DNA from: Gongronella butleri
Taxonomy: Eukaryota; Mucoromycota; Mucoromycetes; Mucorales; Cunninghamellaceae
Reading direction: 5' to 3'
DNA length: 64,000 bases
Assembly: GCA_025201375.1 (NCBI GenBank)
Contig: JAIWZP010000038.1
Location: 186,001 to 250,000, forward strand
Shown here in pieces: positions 59,600 to 64,000 of this stretch. The first letter of the stretch is position 1, and every line of letters starts with the position of its first letter. The position numbers were made by a program, and so were the translations under genes. The notes under the pieces were generated by a model. It had not been told where the DNA came from and made no database searches. It saw only the letters and a list, made by a program, of their open reading frames with translations.

Positions 59600-62480
59600 G
59601 ATACAGTACGCAAAAACGTACACATTTGCCTCGGAAAAAGCGACAATGCATGTTTTTCGGACTTTGCCGGCTTGTTGTGCCTCCAGAATTTTTTTTACAG
59701 CCGACCTGTCCGCTAATGAAAAACGCGCCACGACATAAAGCCATAAACTACCGTAGATCGGCTCATTGCTCAGGACGGATCCGCCCGATTTTTTTTGGAC
59801 TCGAAAATGCCAAAACGCTCCTATTTTGCATTCATCTGGGCAGCAACATGGTCGATCAACTCCGCTCAAAAATTGTCGCATCGAATTCAGCGCAAAATTT
59901 GTATGTAACAAAAAAGCTTAAACCCCCAAAGCGCTACGATCACTTTTGAAAAATTCAGGGGTCACTCAGGGATCACGAATTTCAATTTCAGAAAATGCCT
60001 AATTTGGGAAATTTCGAAATCCGAGTGATCAATGCATCCCAAGTACCGTAGGTAACTCCGACTATTTGCTATTGGCAGACAAAATGCCAGTTGCCCCAGC
60101 GTAGGAAAAATGTCCAAAGAGTGACGCATGAACGGCGATCGACTGAGAAAAGTGCCTACTTTGGGCAAGATTTTTTGCAAAAATTTAAGGCTTGACACTT
60201 CCAAATTTAGGTGCGTAAATTGCATGGAATTTTTTTACAGTACTGTATTATTTTTTTGCTGGTTTTTGTGCGCTGTAGAATGGGCTGCAAGCCGGCGAAA
60301 TGGCCGATGCAAAAAGTTAAAACCCAAGCTACGTATCATACTGTAGCGCCCTGCAAGTTATCCCATTTATAGGTGCTTTGCCCCCCTGTTTTTTTATTAA
60401 ATCTGAACTAAAAATCAGGGGTTGGCTAGACAGTTGTCGAGCAAATCGCCATTGAATTTTTTGTTGAAATATTTCCTCGGCCGGTTTTGATCAGATCGCC
60501 GTGAAACTTATTTCGTTCGGTCTGGACATTCAGCAGCAGGGTGCATTTGGCACATTAAAAGCATCGTTGGTTATTTTTCCGGTTGTCGAGAAAAGCAAGT
60601 TTGAAAATTGATCCAATGTTTGATCGACTTTTGCAAGCAGGCAACGTTCATCCATCGGGCAAGCAAACAATCAGGAAATGACACCCGAGTGCGTCTCTTT
60701 CGATTGGTGCCATTTCACCACCGCGATCCACAAAATATTTTGAGAAGACTCGTGCCGGATTTGTGGAAATGTCAGAAATTTGGATTCATCTGCACAATGA
60801 TCCGGTCGACTCCTGGTTTGAACGGTTTTTCAAAAAGAGTAGCGTCGTAGGTAAAACATTATGTGTAGATTTTGGGCCACCCAACCATGATGATTTGTGG
60901 CATTTAGTGTAATTCTGCATTTGTAAAAATGTCAAGATTTCGAATTCATATGCAAAACGATCCAGTCAATCTTGGGGTTTCATGTTGTGTTGTTGAACAA
61001 GGCGCGGCGAAATAGTCAAAGGGCAAACGTTGGGAAGCAATCGATTCATGATTTGTGTTGGTCATCCATGGATTTGTGCCAATTCTTGAAAACGGCGCAT
61101 GCCACGGAAACGGCCCGAGTAACATCTGGTTTTTTAATTTTTCTTTCAAAGAGAGACGCTGAAAAAGCCAAGTGGCAAAGTTTGGCGATGATCGAATCTT
61201 GATTTTACCGCGAGATGAATTTTACAAAAACGCGCTACAACCAAAATTTTCAGCAATGCCGTGCTTCCCGACAAACCACATGATTGACCTTTGGATTTTT
61301 ATTTTTTCTGAGAAGAGAGGAGTACTGTAACATCCACTACATGTAAAAGTTTCGTGGAGCTGCGATGAGTCCTTGGTGACGAAATCTTTTTTTTTCAAAT
61401 TTAGAAAAAAAAAGGTAGGTCAGGTCAAAATGCATCTGGAGGGTCGCCCGCTTTGAGAGGCTCAGGTCTCTCAAATCCGTTTGGCAACCTACACATTGGA
61501 CATCTGAGAGTCATAATCGACATTAAAGAAATCATCGTCGAAAAAAGCAGATTTCTCTGTTACGTATCACACTGTAGTTTTGATCGGTTCGCGGCGAAAC
61601 GGATTTCATTCGACTCAGAGATTCAACAGCTGCGTTCAACATGTTGTTAAAAGCGTTGCGGGTTGTCCTTTCCGTTGTCGAGAAAATTGTGTTTGAACGA
61701 TGATCGAGTGTTTGATCGGATTTTGCAAGCGTGCAAAAGTCGTTCATTTGGCGAGCAAGCCATTGGAAAATGACCTCTCGGCGTGTCTCTTTGAATGGGG
61801 CCAGTTTCATCCCGGTCCACGAAATATTTTGAGAGCTACAGGCCTACAGCTGAATTTGTGAAAAAAACGAAAATTTGGATTCATCTGGGCAGCGGTCTAA
61901 TAAACATTTGAATTTCCTGTATCATACTGTCATGAGTTTGTTGAAAAGAGATGTTTGGAAGAAGGAGCAAGGTGATGCGCAGTGGGCAGACTTCTTCTGG
62001 GTAGCTGATGATGATAGAGTGCCGTGTTGATCTTAAAAATCCCGATTTTTCAGCGATTTTTTTAAGGATTCGCTGCAGCGACTTGAAACAGTGCTCATCA
62101 GAAAGAGCATGATTTGCTGCGTCTATGGACGCTGGTGGTGATTTGTAAAAATAAATGAATCCTGACAGAGCAGAAGACGCGCGATAGGAAGAGAATGTGA
62201 CTTTGGATGGACAATGGTACAGTATGCACAGCGGCCCTTTTAGCCGCTCATTGCGCGCATCAAATTCACGCACCTGGCGCATCTCTAATTTTTGGATGCG
62301 TTAGCACGGCTCTGGGGCGCGTTTTCTTGACGGCAGTCGCCGGTAAAACAAAGTCTATAGTCGCTCAGTGCTCGGTAATCAGCGGACGGGCCACGCTTTT
62401 TTTTTTTTTTTTTTTTTTTTTTTGGCAATTTTCTGGTTTTTCCGTGCGCCATCAATTGCCTGAAAATTTGGCGTCATTGG
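59600..62480 (+). repeat. Dispersed repeat B, copy 4
   Basis: Collinear with copy 1 (19240-22800) over most of its length. A sub-unit of about 330 bases is present twice in direct orientation (about 60480-60800 and 61560-61900), sharing the GGTTTTGATC-G-TCGC block, the TTTGATCG--TTTTGCAAGC block and the AAATATTTTGAGA block. A 28-base T run lies at 62396-62423. No coding function. Bases 58917-59599 and 62481-62970 show nothing recognised. Confidence 0.75.
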
Positions 62481-62970
62481 TTTCGTCGACGATGCCAAGC
62501 ACGTTCCCAAGCTACACGTGAAATTGCATTCTTTTTTTTTTTTTTGAAAATTTTAACGCGTTGCTCCTTGATGTCGCGTTTTCATTGTCACGGAATTGAG
62601 AACAATTGGGGCTGTTTCCGCTATGTTCTCAGGCGAAGTTTACCATTGGCCATCCAAGCTCGCCAGGGACGACTTCGCACGGATGCATTGCTTAGCAAAT
62701 GGGGCGTCCAAAGCAGGTCATACATCCAAGTATCCTATCGCGCGGGCGGTTCAATTTTAATCCGCCTTGCAGCCAAATACGTACACGCCATGAGCGTGCC
62801 TGACATAAGCATTTATCCCATTCTCTGCCAATTACGCGCAATTCAAGCTCACACGCGAGCGCACCCGTGAAAACAAAAAGTAAAGGGTAATTTATTGAGA
62901 TGGGGGGACCGGGCTCGATGGTCCGGGTCTGTCTTTTTGGAAGACTCGGGGATGCGAGTAACCTTAGATG

Positions 62971-64000
62971 CTAGTTGAAGAATATGTACAGAGATGAAAC
63001 GATGGATACCATGGCGACTATGGGCCAATGGAGGAACGAGGACGCAGGCGAGGCTCTGGCCACAAGCGGTCTAGCCACCTCGGACGATGGAATCAGCCGT
63101 TTGTTCAAAATGTCTGTGTTCCAAAAAAAAAATTGAGTTGAGATCACAAGGGCGCGTGCATTGCATATCGTCTCCTTGGTTGTCTCCCCCCTTTTTTTCC
63201 TTCTTACTCCTGGAACATACCTGTGACGAGGCATGGGGTCCTTGTTGATTGACAGAGCAGGTCATTGTTCTGCGAGCTGTTGTAAAAGAAGGTCAAATTG
63301 GCGATCAGCATCGTGATGTCGACATTGGCTGGCGGGTCGCCGCTGAAATTCGGATTGCCGTCGGACCAATGGTTGAGGTTGATGCGTCCGGGCGCATTTG
63401 GCACGTTGGTGTTCATGGCGCGACTGAATTCTCCATCCACATAATAGTTCACCTGGTCTGGCAGCCAGTCAAAGCGATACTCATGCAATTGCTAAAGCAG
63501 CCCCCCCACAAAGAAAACAGACGCATTGAGCAAAAGTAGCCGCGTGTGTCGCTTCTTGTTCTCTCTCTCTCTCTCTCTCTTTTTTTTTTTCACTCTTTTC
63601 TTACCTGTGCAGGATCAAAGGGGAGCATGCGTTCTCCATGAGTCAGATTTGATGCGCTGCCGTCCGGTTCGTAGATCTGGGGGTGGATAGCGAAATAGGC
63701 CTGTGGCGGGTTGAATTTGCTGAGGAGTTCGACATCGATTTCGTTATTGTTGTTTTTAAAGTAGTAAAAGGCGCTGACGGTGCCTGGCTGCGTGGGGATT
63801 TGAATAAACGAGCGGAATGTGCCGTAGAGGATGTCATTGTCCATTGTGGCGAATTGGCCAGAGAGGATAGTACCGGAGTCGTCCTTGCGGACAAGAAGCT
63901 GGATGCCGTCGGGCGTCATGAGCACGTGGTCCTTTGCAAATTGGCGCTCGTAGATCTGGTCGCTCTGACGACTGATCTTGTAGGACATGACTTGATAATT
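62971..64000 (-). CDS. GH16 glucanase/transglycosylase, partial (5' end beyond window)
   Basis: Three exons are visible (64000-63605, 63491-63221, 63113-62971), giving the last 269 residues. The GH16 catalytic motif is NNEIDVELL (E-I-D-V-E, with nucleophile and acid/base glutamates). The beta-sandwich features GTFRSFIQIP upstream of it and EYRFDWLPDQVNYYVDGE after it, then INLNHWSDGNPNFSG. A Ser/Ala-rich stretch and a terminal hydrophobic helix (FLHWPIVAMVSIVSSLYIFF) suggest a GPI-attachment signal or a membrane anchor. Such enzymes cut or re-link beta-1,3(4)-glucans in the wall. The donor of the second exon was chosen as GTATGT because the later GTAAGA leads to a stop. Confidence 0.9.
63561..63580 (+). 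repeat. (CT)n microsatellite within GH16 intron
   Basis: A CT run followed by T runs. In transcript sense it is an AG repeat within the intron between the first two visible exons. Confidence 0.8.

Noticed and set aside
1..64000. CRISPR arrays, prokaryotic operons or phage genes
   Set aside because: The window is eukaryotic with spliceosomal introns; no regularly spaced short repeats or phage proteins were seen.

Overview
This window is nuclear DNA from a filamentous fungus. Protein-coding genes are broken by many short introns (GT-AG with a few GC-AG), and intergenic DNA is rich in homopolymers and decayed repeats. Two fungal Zn2Cys6 regulators, secreted GH3 and GH16 enzymes, a thaumatin-like protein and a likely DNA-adenine methyltransferase of the MTA1/MT-A70 type together suggest an early-diverging (zygomycete-type, perhaps Mucoromycota) fungus. 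The lineage is an inference; no rRNA or other marker is present.

Layout, left to right: the 3' end of prohibitin-1 (+); a dual zinc-cluster transcription factor (-) lying between inverted copies of a repeat called A here; a class I phosphatidylinositol transfer protein (-) with an 8-nt microexon; CCZ1 (+); about 3 kb with no recognised gene; two tandem GH3 beta-glucosidases (+) separated by a 3.5-kb decayed repeat called B; a large MT-A70 methyltransferase carrying a SANT/Myb-like domain (-); another B copy; a DUF4442 hotdog-fold protein (+); a Cys-rich, Gln/His-rich protein of unknown function (+); a small two-helix membrane protein (+); an LRRC58-like leucine-rich-repeat protein (+); tRNA-Thr(CGT); another B copy; VPS27/HRS (+), convergent with a PIG-X-like GPI mannosyltransferase subunit (-); a third A copy and a 525-bp inverted-repeat transposon-like element; a PHO80-type cyclin (-); a thaumatin-like protein (-); a second Zn2Cys6 factor (-); mitochondrial MTO1 (-); the fourth B copy; and the 3' part of a GH16 glucanase/transglycosylase (-) running off the right edge.

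The genes do not form one pathway. Three (PITP, CCZ1, VPS27) act in lipid or endosome-to-vacuole trafficking, PIG-X acts in ER GPI-anchor synthesis, and PHB1 and MTO1 are mitochondrial. Four (two GH3, GH16, thaumatin-like) are secreted and act on glucans or at the cell wall. The two GH3 genes are a tandem duplication with a TATA box at the same distance from each start codon.

Gene models were built by hand from donor and acceptor sites, with reading phase checked across every junction. The most notable items are the SANT plus MT-A70 fusion (a candidate 6mA writer), the double zinc-cluster regulator, the 8-nt microexon, three GC-AG introns, A-tracts inside introns, and the two dispersed non-coding repeat families.
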